Source: Lacticaseibacillus hegangensis
GTDB taxonomy: Bacteria > Bacillota > Bacilli > Lactobacillales > Lactobacillaceae
Length of the DNA stretch: 56,082 nt
Assembly (NCBI RefSeq): GCF_003946465.1
Contig: NZ_RHOL01000019.1
Location: 1-56,082, forward strand
Reading direction: 5' to 3'
Within the stretch, counting starts at the first letter, position 1, and each line of letters opens with the position of its first letter. This document shows, piece after piece, positions 30,413 through 38,459 of this stretch. The translations under genes were made by a program, and so were the position numbers. The notes under the pieces were generated by a model. The model searched no databases, had not been told where the DNA came from, and saw only the letters and a list, made by a program, of their open reading frames with translations.

Positions 30413-31423
30413 GTGGCCAACGAGCACATGGAAACACTGTATCAGGCACTGGATCAAGCAACCAGCCTGCTGCATAAGCAGGTCAAGACTAGTTACCTTG
30501 AGGCGGCAACAGAGGCGGGTGAGGACCTGCTTGCCGGCACGATCACCGTTCAAGACGGCGTGCCGGATCAGGGGACCGTCAGCAAGCTGACCGCCATTTT
30601 TGATCCTCTGGATCTGACCACTTTTACCGCCGAGGAATGCCGGCAGGCGTTGCAGCTGGTCCTGGTCAAAGCCATTCAAATCGATGCTATCGAACCGAAT
30701 AAGCAAGTGACGCCGGATGCGATGGCCGAGCTGGCAACCTTTATTGCCAGTGTCTTCCTGCAGCCGGTTCCTGAGGCGCTCACCGTTGCCGATTTGGCGG
30801 TGGGCACAGGAAACTTGCTGTTTGCAGTGATGAATCAGCTGAAAACAGCCCTGAATGTTAAGGTCAAAGGCGTGGGTGTCGATAACGACGAGACGCTGCT
30901 GGCGTTTGCGGGAATGAGCAGCCAGATGCAACACCAAGATGTTGAGCTGCTGCACGAGGACGCACTGGGGCCGCTTGCGACCCACGATGCGGCGCTTGTC
31001 GTGTCCGACCTGCCAGTGGGCTTTTACCCGCTTGATGAGCGAGCTAAGCAATTTGCCACTGCGGCCAAAAGCGGGCACTCGTATGCGCACCACCTGTTGA
31101 TCGAGCAGAGCCTGCGGGCGCTGAAAGCTGGCGGCCTCGGGCTATTTTTCGTACCGAGCACGGTGTTCCAGTCGAGTGAGGCAGAAGGCTTGACGGCCTG
31201 GCTGACGGCCAGCGCCCACTTTCAGGGCTTGCTCAACTTGCCGCAGTCGCTGTTTGCCAAGGCCTCGGCGCAAAAGTCGCTGTTGATCCTGCAAAAGCCA
31301 GGGGCAGGGACCAAGCAGGCCAAGCAAGTGCTGATCGGGTCGTTCCCTGAGCTTACCGATCGGGATGCATTCAGTAAATTCATCGACTCAGTGCACAGCT
31401 GGGCCGCTCAAAATCTAGCGTAG
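30413..31423 (+). CDS. Class I SAM-dependent N6-adenine-type methyltransferase (YtxK-like)
   Basis: 336 aa from GTG 30413 with AAGGGGG upstream. The SAM-binding loop is VADLAVGTGNLLFAV; the catalytic-type motif is SDLPVGFYP, a variant of N-P-P-Y in which the Asn is Asp-like and the third residue is Pro-Val. LGLFFVPSTVFQSSEA and the late FNLPQSLF-like segment are shared with type I restriction HsdM-like enzymes. In Bacillales and Lactobacillales this gene commonly sits between comG and ackA; its substrate is unknown, and no restriction partner is present. Confidence 0.88.
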   Translation: MANEHMETLYQALDQATSLLHKQVKTSYLEAATEAGEDLLAGTITVQDGVPDQGTVSKLTAIFDPLDLTTFTAEECRQALQLVLVKAIQIDAIEPNKQVTPDAMAELATFIASVFLQPVPEALTVADLAVGTGNLLFAVMNQLKTALNVKVKGVGVDNDETLLAFAGMSSQMQHQDVELLHEDALGPLATHDAALVVSDLPVGFYPLDERAKQFATAAKSGHSYAHHLLIEQSLRALKAGGLGLFFVPSTVFQSSEAEGLTAWLTASAHFQGLLNLPQSLFAKASAQKSLLILQKPGAGTKQAKQVLIGSFPELTDRDAFSKFIDSVHSWAAQNLA

Positions 31424-31436
31424 GAGAGATGTTCAA

Positions 31437-32627
31437 ATGCCAAAAATTTTAGCCATTAATGCCGGTAGCTCAACTCTGAAGTGGAAACTGTTCAACATGC
31501 CTGAAGAAAAAGTCATCGCCGAGGGTATGGTTGATCGCATGGGGCTGCCGAATTCCGAATTTAAGGTCAAGTACGGCGACGGCCAGAAGTACGTGGTCAA
31601 CCAGGACATTCCCACCGCGGACATGGCCGTGGATATGCTGCTCAAGGCGCTGCTGGACCTGAAAATCATCAGCGACTACCAGGAGATCCAGGGTGTTGGC
31701 CACCGCATTGTTGCTGGGGGCGAACGCTTCAAGGAGTCGGAGAAGCTCGACGAGAAGTCCTTGAAGGAAGTTGAAGCCTTGTCCGAGTATGCGCCGCTCC
31801 ATAATCCAGCGGAAGCCGAAGGGGTGCGCGCCTTCATGAAGCTGCTGCCTGGCGTGCCGGAAGTTGGCGTGTTTGATACCTCTTTCCACACGACGATGCC
31901 AAAGATGAATTACCTGTACTCCATCAAGCCGGAATACTACGAAAAATTCGGTGCCCGCAAGTATGGCGCGCACGGCACCAGTCACCGCTACGTGTCCCAC
32001 CGCGCTGCTGAACTCTTGGGTAAGCCGCTAGAAGACCTGCGAATGGTCACCATGCACCTGGGCTCTGGCGTTTCGATCACGGCGGAAAAAGACGGCAAGT
32101 CTTTTGATACCTCGATGGGCTTCACGCCACTGGCCGGGGTGACCATGAGTACCCGCAGCGGCGACATCGACGCCTCACTGGTGGCGTTTCTGATGCAAAA
32201 GCTCAACATCACCGATCCCGAAAAGATGATCGATATCTTGAACAAGGAGTCCGGAATCTACGCGTTGTCAGGCCTGTCCCCGGACATGCGTGAGCTTGAA
32301 AAGACCCGCGATACCCGCCCGGCTTCGCAACTGGCCATCGACATCTTTGCCAACCGAATCATCAAGTACGTCGCCGGTTACATCGCCGAAATGGGCGGTG
32401 TTGATGCCCTGGTCTTCACCGCGGGCATGGGCGAAGGCGACATTGTGATGCGCAAGCGGATCATCGATGGGCTTGCTGTCTTTGGCGCCAAGATCGACGA
32501 CGAGCGCAACAACGTCATGGCTAAGGAACGCCTGATTTCCAGTGACGATTCCAAGGTTAAGGTGCTGTTGGTGCCAACCAACGAAGAGCTGATGATTGCC
32601 CGCGACGTGGTGCGCCTCGGCAAGTAG
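31437..32627 (+). CDS. ackA: Acetate kinase
   Basis: 396 aa, full length. It makes ATP and acetate from acetyl-phosphate. The ASKHA-fold signatures are present: ILAINAGSSTLKWKLF at the N-terminus, GHRIVAGGE, FDTSFHTTMP, HGTSHRYVS, LGSGVSITA and VFTAGMGEGD. It lies 13 bp after the methyltransferase and shares its promoter; a terminator follows at once. Confidence 0.97.
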   Translation: MPKILAINAGSSTLKWKLFNMPEEKVIAEGMVDRMGLPNSEFKVKYGDGQKYVVNQDIPTADMAVDMLLKALLDLKIISDYQEIQGVGHRIVAGGERFKESEKLDEKSLKEVEALSEYAPLHNPAEAEGVRAFMKLLPGVPEVGVFDTSFHTTMPKMNYLYSIKPEYYEKFGARKYGAHGTSHRYVSHRAAELLGKPLEDLRMVTMHLGSGVSITAEKDGKSFDTSMGFTPLAGVTMSTRSGDIDASLVAFLMQKLNITDPEKMIDILNKESGIYALSGLSPDMRELEKTRDTRPASQLAIDIFANRIIKYVAGYIAEMGGVDALVFTAGMGEGDIVMRKRIIDGLAVFGAKIDDERNNVMAKERLISSDDSKVKVLLVPTNEELMIARDVVRLGK

Positions 32628-32634
32628 GCAAAAG

Positions 32635-32655
32635 CGGCCCCTGTGGCCGTTTTTT
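32635..32655 (+). terminator. ackA terminator
   Basis: CGGCC-CCTGT-GGCCG hairpin with a run of six Ts, partly overlapping the region before the next ribosome site. Confidence 0.75.
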
Positions 32656-32670
32656 GAATGGGGGAGCCCA

Positions 32671-33129
32671 ATGACGATTTTTAGTTATGTCTATCTCGCG
32701 GTGTTTGTGATCGCAGCTGCGGTGCTGGTCTACGTGCGGACGCAGCTGGTGTTCACGGCCCGGCCCAACCGCTTTTTCCAGTGGTTTTACTGGGCGGCCG
32801 CGGTGATGATCGGGATTTTCACGGTGCTGACCAGTCGCACGCCAGCCGACTACATCAGCGGCTTCTTCATCACCGGGATGTTGGGACTGTTCGGCTTTTG
32901 GCGCAATGGCGTGACCGCCGATTCCCTGATCACGCGAATCGGGGCGGTCCGCGGGCTGAATTCGCTGACGGCGCTGCATCTCACGGTGCTGCCGACGGGG
33001 TTGACCGAGGTGGCGCCAATGGTCGGCAGTGTGACGATTGCCAAGTTGCGTTTGACGCAGTCCCCGGCAGTCCTCAAGGCATTTTTGGATAAAAGAATGG
33101 ATCCCGCGCGGGTCATCATTGATGAGTGA
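32671..33129 (+). CDS. Small membrane protein (152 aa), unknown function
   Basis: ATG 32671 with GGGGGAG upstream. Three N-terminal hydrophobic segments (YVYLAVFVIAAAVLVYV, FFQWFYWAAAVMIGIFTVL, ISGFFITGMLGLFGFW) precede a soluble C-terminal domain (about 80-152). The domain resembles the small domain often found after membrane helices in YcxB-like or DUF5673-like proteins, but I cannot assign it. The start is in the tail of the ackA terminator, so some read-through from ackA may supply it. Confidence 0.7.
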   Translation: MTIFSYVYLAVFVIAAAVLVYVRTQLVFTARPNRFFQWFYWAAAVMIGIFTVLTSRTPADYISGFFITGMLGLFGFWRNGVTADSLITRIGAVRGLNSLTALHLTVLPTGLTEVAPMVGSVTIAKLRLTQSPAVLKAFLDKRMDPARVIIDE

Positions 33130-33163
33130 GATAATTTCATCAAATAATTAAGAAAATGAATAC

Positions 33164-33199
33164 AGCCGCGGTCTCATCGCGTTGAGGCCGCGGCTTTTG
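33164..33199 (+). terminator. Terminator before the permease pair
   Basis: 13-bp stem AGCCGCGGTCTCA / TGAGGCCGCGGCT (one G-U) with a TTTT tail. Confidence 0.8.
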
Positions 33200-33221
33200 C
33201 GTGAAACCGGCATGCTTGGCT

Positions 33222-33250
33222 TTGAATGGCGGTAAATCGGCTATTACAAT
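33222..33250 (+). promoter_or_regulatory. Promoter of the tandem permease operon
   Basis: TTGAAT (33222-33227), 17-bp spacer, TACAAT (33245-33250). Confidence 0.7.
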
Positions 33251-33276
33251 GGAATTACTATGTCGGAGGGAAGTTC

Positions 33277-34650
33277 ATGCAAGCCAAACCAGAACAAGAG
33301 CTATCACGCAGTTTAAAAGGGCGCCACGTTCAGCTGATCGCCATCGGCGGCACCATCGGGACGGGCCTGTTTCTTGGAGCGGGCCAGTCGATTCACGTCG
33401 CCGGGCCTTCGATCCTTTTGGCGTATCTGATTGCCGGGCTCGTGTGCTTCCTGATGATGCGTGCGATGGGCGAGCTATTGATGTCCGATCTGTCGCAGCA
33501 TTCGTTCGTCGACTTCATCAAGCGTTACCTTGGCGCGCGCGCGGGGTTTGTTGTGGGGTGGACTTACTGGATCTGCTGGCTGGCGATCGCGATGGCAGAA
33601 GTCACGGCGATTGGGCTGTACATTCGGTTCTGGTTCCCAAGCTTGCCGCAGTGGCTGCCGGGGCTCATCACGCTGGTGATCTTGTTGCTGATGAACCTGA
33701 TTTCGGTTGGCGTATTCGGTGAAACCGAGTTTTGGTTTGCCCTGATCAAAGTGGGGGCCATCATCGGGCTGATTATTATCGGCTGTTGGATGATCGCGAC
33801 CCATTATCCGACTGCCAGCGGGCACGCCGCCGTGTCCAACTTGGTCAATTACGGGGGCTTTTTCCCCAAAGGCGTGCGCGGATTTCTAGCGTCGTTTCAG
33901 ATGGTGACGTTTAGTTTTGCGGGCATCGAAATGGTCGGCATGACCGCTGGGGAGACGGCCAACCCGAAAAAGGTGATTCCTGAGGCCATCAATGAGCTGC
34001 CGGTGCGGGTGATCCTATTTTATCTGGGCGCGCTGGCGGTGATCATGTGTATCTATCCGTGGTCTGCGGTGTCACCGGACTCGAGCCCCTTCGTTCAGGT
34101 GTTCAGTAATGTGGGCATCAGGGCCGCCGCTGACATCATTAACTTCGTGGTCCTCACGGCCGCGGCGTCGGCCTGCAACTCCAGCCTCTTCACCACCGGG
34201 CGGATGCTGTTCTCGCTGACCATTGGCACCAAAAACCGAGTCCTAAAGCCGTTTGGACGGTTGTCCCGGCGGCAGGTGCCGGCCAATGCGATCCTGGGCT
34301 CGGCGGCTTTGATCGCCATCGCAGTGCTGCTCAACATTTTCCTCCCCAGTGCCGTGTTCACGCTGATTTCAAGTGTCGCAACGACCAGTTTCCTGTTCGT
34401 GTGGGGGATGATCATCCTGGCGCACATCCGTTATCGCCGGCAAAATCCGCACGCGCAGGGGTATGTGGCGCCGTTTTATCCGGTAGGCGATTATTTGGTC
34501 TTGCTGTTCTTTATCGCAGTTGCTATTATCATGCTTATGTCTAAAACGACCGCGATTCCGGCGCTGCTTGCCGCGGCCTGGGTGATGCTCGTCACCTTTG
34601 GCCGGGTCTGGCACGACCGGCACGAACAGAAAGGATCATTGCATGGCTGA
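33277..34650 (+). CDS. Amino-acid permease, APC superfamily (AAT/CycA-like), copy 1
   Basis: 457 aa from ATG 33277 (CGGAGGG upstream). About twelve membrane segments. The AAT-family N-terminus LKGRHVQLIAIGGTIGTGLF LGAG is present (written here with a break), with the conserved SFAGIEMVGMTAGETANP in the middle. RQVPANAILGSA is the usual loop before segment nine. Such carriers take up amino acids with protons; D-Ala/D-Ser/Gly or GABA are possible, not decidable. It overlaps copy 2 by 8 bp. Confidence 0.93.
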   Translation: MQAKPEQELSRSLKGRHVQLIAIGGTIGTGLFLGAGQSIHVAGPSILLAYLIAGLVCFLMMRAMGELLMSDLSQHSFVDFIKRYLGARAGFVVGWTYWICWLAIAMAEVTAIGLYIRFWFPSLPQWLPGLITLVILLLMNLISVGVFGETEFWFALIKVGAIIGLIIIGCWMIATHYPTASGHAAVSNLVNYGGFFPKGVRGFLASFQMVTFSFAGIEMVGMTAGETANPKKVIPEAINELPVRVILFYLGALAVIMCIYPWSAVSPDSSPFVQVFSNVGIRAAADIINFVVLTAAASACNSSLFTTGRMLFSLTIGTKNRVLKPFGRLSRRQVPANAILGSAALIAIAVLLNIFLPSAVFTLISSVATTSFLFVWGMIILAHIRYRRQNPHAQGYVAPFYPVGDYLVLLFFIAVAIIMLMSKTTAIPALLAAAWVMLVTFGRVWHDRHEQKGSLHG

Positions 34651-35995
34651 CCATAACACTCAAGATGAACTTGCCCGCAACCTCTCCGCCCGGCACATCC
34701 AGCTGATGGCCATCGGCGGTACAATCGGCACCGGCCTTTTCCTGGGGGCGGGCCAATCTATTCACGTCGCCGGCCCGGCGCTGATTTTTGCCTACCTGCT
34801 GGCTGGCGTGATGTGTTTTTTCCTGCTTCGCGCGCTGGGAGAGCTGCTGCTGGCCGATTCCGGCGACCGGTCGTTTCTCGATCTCATTCGACATCACCTG
34901 GGGCCACGAGCCGCTTTTGTGACCGGCTGGACGTATTGGTTTTGCTGGGTCGCGATCGCGATGGCGCAGGTTACGGCGATTGGGGTTTACATTCGTTTCT
35001 GGTGGCCAAGCTTACCGCAGTGGCTGCCGGCGTTGGTTGCACTGGTGCTGCTGTTGGCAGTCAACCTGAGCGCGGTGGGATCATTTGGCGAGTTCGAGTT
35101 TTGGTTTTCGATGATCAAAGTCGTCGCGATTGGCGCCTTGATCGGCATTGGCGCATTCATGATTTTTGGCCACGCGCCCACCACTGCAGGCGCCGCAAGC
35201 CTTGCCAACTTGACCGGCCACGGTGGCCTTTTTCCCAAGGGGCTGTGGGGCTTCATGCTGTCCTTTCAAATGGTGGCTTTCTCCTTTACCAGCATCGAGC
35301 AGGTGGGGCTAACGGCCGCCGAGACCCATGATCCGAAGCGTACGCTGCCGCGGGTGCTCAATTCGCTGCCAGTGTTGGTCATTGTGTTGTACGTTGGTGC
35401 CTTGATTGTCCTAATGAGTATATTTCCGTGGTCAAAGGTCGCGGCAAACGGCAGCCCGTTTGTGCAAGTGTTCAATAGTCTGCACATTCCCGCCGCGGCC
35501 AGCCTTGTCAACTTCGTGGTGCTGACTGCCGCCGGTTCGGCCTGCATGGCGGCGATATACAGTGCCGGGCGTTTGTTGTTTGAACTCAGCATTACCCGGC
35601 CGCGGCTGCATGCACTGGCCAAACTGTCAAGGCGCCAGGTCCCGGTGCGCAGTTTGCTGGTCAGTAGTGGGGTCATCGCCATCGCAGTAGCACTGAACGC
35701 CGTGCTGCCGGCCTCTGTGTTCACCCTTGTCACGAGCGTTGCCACAGTCTGTTTCCTGTTTGTTTGGATGATGATCATCATCGCCCATTTGTGGTATAAG
35801 AAACGTCACCCCGAACGCGGGCTGTTCTCGGCGCCGCTGTTCCCGCTTGGTGATTGGTATGTCCTGGCCTTTTTGGCCTTTGTCTTCGTGGTGATGTTTT
35901 TCAGCCGGGACACTGCCATCGCGACTGCCGCGGCCCTGGCCTTGCTGCTGGCGCTCGCAGTGTTGGCCCGGTTGCAGTATCCAAAGAAGTCGTGA
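34643..35995 (+). CDS. Amino-acid permease, APC superfamily (AAT/CycA-like), copy 2
   Basis: 450 aa from ATG 34643, which lies inside the end of copy 1 (AAAGGATC upstream). It is a close paralogue: IGGTIGTGLFLGAGQSIHVA is shared almost word for word, as are the long WTYW-CW and RFW-PSLPQWLP blocks. The binding-region loop differs (SFTSIEQVGLTAAETHDP versus SFAGIEMVGMTAGETANP), which may mean a different substrate. It is the last gene before a branched terminator. Confidence 0.93.
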   Translation: MADHNTQDELARNLSARHIQLMAIGGTIGTGLFLGAGQSIHVAGPALIFAYLLAGVMCFFLLRALGELLLADSGDRSFLDLIRHHLGPRAAFVTGWTYWFCWVAIAMAQVTAIGVYIRFWWPSLPQWLPALVALVLLLAVNLSAVGSFGEFEFWFSMIKVVAIGALIGIGAFMIFGHAPTTAGAASLANLTGHGGLFPKGLWGFMLSFQMVAFSFTSIEQVGLTAAETHDPKRTLPRVLNSLPVLVIVLYVGALIVLMSIFPWSKVAANGSPFVQVFNSLHIPAAASLVNFVVLTAAGSACMAAIYSAGRLLFELSITRPRLHALAKLSRRQVPVRSLLVSSGVIAIAVALNAVLPASVFTLVTSVATVCFLFVWMMIIIAHLWYKKRHPERGLFSAPLFPLGDWYVLAFLAFVFVVMFFSRDTAIATAAALALLLALAVLARLQYPKKS

Positions 35996-36010
35996 GTCAG
36001 CAAGTGAAAG

Positions 36011-36074
36011 CGCACCGTTAGTTCGGGTGATAAGCGAATCTGCTTATCGGCGAGCTTGCCGGTGCGTTTTTTTT
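36011..36074 (+). terminator. Branched terminator after the permeases
   Basis: Outer stem CGCACCG / CGGTGCG, inner hairpin GATAAGC-GAATCT-GCTTATC, then eight Ts. Confidence 0.8.
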
Positions 36075-36080
36075 ACGGTC

Positions 36081-36090
36081 AACTAGTCGT
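36081..36090 (+). repeat. 10-bp direct repeat left of the recombinase gene
   Basis: AACTAGTCGT; the other copy is at 37068-37077. It could be a relic att/res site or chance. Confidence 0.35.
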
Positions 36091-36180
36091 GATTGACTAA
36101 CTGACACCAAGGCAGTAGAATATTTCTGATTATTCATAACTTATATGCAAAAGTCATTCTTATGGCAGGAGGTCGCAGGC

Positions 36181-36990
36181 ATGAATTATGGTTACGCACG
36201 GGTCACATCAGCAGCTCAGACAGTTGGTCAGCAGGTTGCGCGGCTTAAAAAATATGGCGTTGATCAGGTTTTCAAAGAAAAATACACCAACAAGCGCGTG
36301 AATCGGCACCGCCTCAATTCATTGCTGAATCAGGTGCGGCAGGGTGACACAATCACGGTGACGAGACTGAGTCGGCTGACTGCCAGCCCGAGCGAGGCAC
36401 TGAATCTGATTAAGACGTTGCGGGAAAAAGGCGTTGCCCTCAACGTTCTCAATTTAGGTGTGATCGACGACACAATCGTTGGGCGGCTGACTGTTAGAAT
36501 TTTGGCGGCAGTCGTGGAGATGGAAAACACCGGCATTGTTGAGCGCACCCAGGCGGGCAAGGATTTTGCTAAGGCGCACAACCCCGACTATCGTGAGGGC
36601 CGCAAGCCGGCACTCACACCAGAGCAAACGCGCAAGATGCTCCAACTGATCGACGAAGCCGGCAAGTCGCAGGCTGAGGTCGCCAAGCTGCTCGGTGTTT
36701 CGCAGTCGACGATCTCGCGAGCCTATCGAACTGAAAAGCTAACGATTCAGGCGTATGCGGAAGATGGCGGCATCAGTGCAGCCAGCGCCTATGACCGCCT
36801 GGGTGAAGGCGGTCGGGCAATTGTTGCACAAGCTCAGGCGGATGGTAGTTGGCCAGTTGAAGACCCGATTTATGATCAAAAGCCGGCGGGGGTTGACGAC
36901 GTGACAGCCGCCGAAAGGGCCAAGATGGCCGCCCAGATTGAAAAGTATTTTGGTGACCCGGCTAAGGGCGGCGAGTCCACTCCCAAATAG
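36181..36990 (+). CDS. Serine recombinase (resolvase/invertase family) with degenerate active site
   Basis: 269 aa from ATG 36181 with CAGGAGGTCG upstream; an earlier ATG at 36145 has no such site. Residues 1-135 are a resolvase domain; a Hin-like helix-turn-helix follows (KSQAEVAKLLGVSQSTISRAY), then an extra about 75-residue tail not usual in resolvases. The family reads YARVS at the catalytic Ser; here it is YARVT (Thr9) with Ser10 next to it. The LDRLGR arginine pair reads LSRLTA, losing the Asp and second Arg, and the AERRR region reads MENTG, although VERTQAG remains. Catalysis is doubtful; DNA binding looks intact. It neighbours ssrA and is flanked by a 10-bp direct repeat. Confidence 0.85.
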   Translation: MNYGYARVTSAAQTVGQQVARLKKYGVDQVFKEKYTNKRVNRHRLNSLLNQVRQGDTITVTRLSRLTASPSEALNLIKTLREKGVALNVLNLGVIDDTIVGRLTVRILAAVVEMENTGIVERTQAGKDFAKAHNPDYREGRKPALTPEQTRKMLQLIDEAGKSQAEVAKLLGVSQSTISRAYRTEKLTIQAYAEDGGISAASAYDRLGEGGRAIVAQAQADGSWPVEDPIYDQKPAGVDDVTAAERAKMAAQIEKYFGDPAKGGESTPK

Positions 36991-37192
36991 TGGCTAAAAT
37001 ACGAAGCTGGAGAATTAGCTTGGGTTTGACAGTTTCCGGCCATCGACTCGGCAGGTTTTTGTTCAGAAACTAGTCGTTGCTATCATAAAATCTTCATAAT
37101 TTAATAGCGGGTATTTCGTACCCGTGCGAGATACTGTCTGTGTACTGAATGTGCACCTGGAATTCTAAACAATGCAATTCTGACTCAAACAA
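36991..37192. other. Gene-free stretch between recombinase and tmRNA
   Basis: About 200 bp without ORF. It contains the right 10-bp repeat (37068-37077) and a hairpin CGGGTA-TTTCG-TACCCG (37108-37124) with no T run. No integrase-type core site at the tmRNA 3' end is repeated in the window. Confidence 0.5.
37068..37077 (+). repeat. 10-bp direct repeat right of the recombinase gene
   Basis: AACTAGTCGT, identical to 36081-36090. Confidence 0.35.
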
Positions 37193-37231
37193 AAACGCCA
37201 TAAACCCGTTCTCACGGTATTTATGGCGTTT
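37193..37231 (-). terminator. tmRNA terminator
   Basis: 12-bp stem AAACGCCATAAA / TTTATGGCGTTT; on the minus strand it ends in a T run, 26 bp after the tmRNA 3' end. Confidence 0.85.
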
Positions 37232-37256
37232 AATACAAACCAATACTCACTAACAA

Positions 37257-37624
37257 TGGAGACGAGGGGAATCGAACCCCTGTCCATCAGCCTTCCTACC
37301 AACAGCTCTACACTCATAGTGCGCCTACTTGGGATTTCGCATTGCGCGAGCGCCGACGCGCAGGGCTAACGGCACAATGCTAACCTGATTATCTCTTGGC
37401 CGCGCCTTCAGGTGGGAAGGCGACCCGTAGCACTATTGATTGAGACCCAGAGCCGGCGCTAGTGCGACACCGGGAGGATCACGCTAAAGACTGTTGTTAG
37501 GCAGCCAGAGCGTAAGATGATTCATTATTGTTTGCAGTTAAAAACTGTGTTCCGTTGATGACGGAGCCGAGCCTCCGGAGTGCACCACTGGCGAAACGAC
37601 CAATGTCGAGACCATTACGTCCCC
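37257..37624 (-). ncRNA. ssrA: Transfer-messenger RNA (ssrA)
   Basis: 368 nt. The 5' end GGGGACGTAATGG pairs with the 3' end, which has the T-arm GGTTCGA-type sequence (seen on the plus strand as GGGGAATCGAACCCC) and an encoded CCA. The tag reading frame on the minus strand is GCA AAC AAT AAT GAA TCA, continuing to GCC TAA, giving ANNNESSYALAA. tmRNA rescues stalled ribosomes and tags the peptides for proteolysis. It has a near-consensus promoter and its own terminator. The 3' end of ssrA is a well-known integration hotspot, relevant to the recombinase gene next door. Confidence 0.97.
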
Positions 37625-37640
37625 ATAACTTGCAAACTAC

Positions 37641-37670
37641 ATCCTATCACGCTGTTAAAACCTTTGTCAA
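37641..37670 (-). promoter_or_regulatory. tmRNA promoter
   Basis: Minus strand TTGACA (37670-37665), 18-bp spacer, TAGGAT (37646-37641), about 17 bp before the mature 5' end. Confidence 0.75.
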
Positions 37671-37698
37671 AGAACTGTGCAGCGTGCTACGCTGGAAT

Positions 37699-37704
37699 TA
37701 TAAT
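37699..37704 (+). promoter_or_regulatory. Probable -10 of the two-component operon
   Basis: Perfect TATAAT 36 bp before the response-regulator ATG. No good -35 is visible, so an activator may be needed. Confidence 0.45.
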
Positions 37705-37739
37705 GTGATAGTGAACGATTAATTAGAAGAGGCTGTCAA

Positions 37740-38459
37740 ATGAAAATCTTGATGATCGAAGATAATGAAAGTGTTGCCCAGATGATGGATATGTTTTTCA
37801 AAAAGGAACAGTGGGAGGTCGAAAATGCCTACGATGGCGAGTCCGGTCTGGCCATGTTTAAGGCGGCGCCGGACTCCTTCGACATCATTACGCTGGACTT
37901 AAACCTGCCGAAAATGGACGGTATGGAGGTGGCCCAGGAGATTCGGAAGCTGTCCAAAACCGTGCCGCTGATCATGCTGACGGCGCGCGACTCCGAAAGT
38001 GACCAGGTGCTCGGCCTTGAGCTGGGTGCGGATGACTACGTGACTAAGCCGTTTTCCCCGATCACCCTAGTGGCGCGCATCAAGGCGCTGCATCGCCGGG
38101 CCGAGACCGTCGAGCCGGCCGCGGCAGAGCAGCAAAGCGAAGACGATTTTGATGTGGTCACAGATCACTTCAAGCTGAGCACGAAAACCCGTGAGGCCTT
38201 CCTGGACGGCAAGGAGATCGAAGGCCTGACCCCCAAGGAATTTGACCTGCTCCACACCTTGGCGGCGAACCCGAAGCAAGTCTTTTCCCGTGAGCAGCTG
38301 CTGCAGCTGGTTTGGGACTATGAGTATTACGGTGACGAGCGGACCGTGGATGCGCACATCAAAAAGCTGCGCCAGAAAATCGAAAAGGCCGGGCCGCAAA
38401 TCATCCAGACGGTCTGGGGAGTCGGGTATAAGTTTGACGATTCCGGGTTGGACCAGTGA
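37740..38459 (+). CDS. OmpR/PhoB-type response regulator (YclJ-like)
   Basis: 239 aa. The receiver domain (1-118) has acidic pocket EDNE, phospho-acceptor Asp53 (LDLNLPKMDG), Thr in MLTARD and Lys in YVTKPFSP. The winged-helix DNA-binding domain (about 145-235) shows LTPKEFDLLHTLAANP and VDAHIKKLRQKIE. AGAGGCTG precedes ATG 37740. It overlaps the kinase gene by 4 bp. Targets and stimulus are unknown; a wall- or membrane-stress role would be a guess. Confidence 0.95.
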   Translation: MKILMIEDNESVAQMMDMFFKKEQWEVENAYDGESGLAMFKAAPDSFDIITLDLNLPKMDGMEVAQEIRKLSKTVPLIMLTARDSESDQVLGLELGADDYVTKPFSPITLVARIKALHRRAETVEPAAAEQQSEDDFDVVTDHFKLSTKTREAFLDGKEIEGLTPKEFDLLHTLAANPKQVFSREQLLQLVWDYEYYGDERTVDAHIKKLRQKIEKAGPQIIQTVWGVGYKFDDSGLDQ

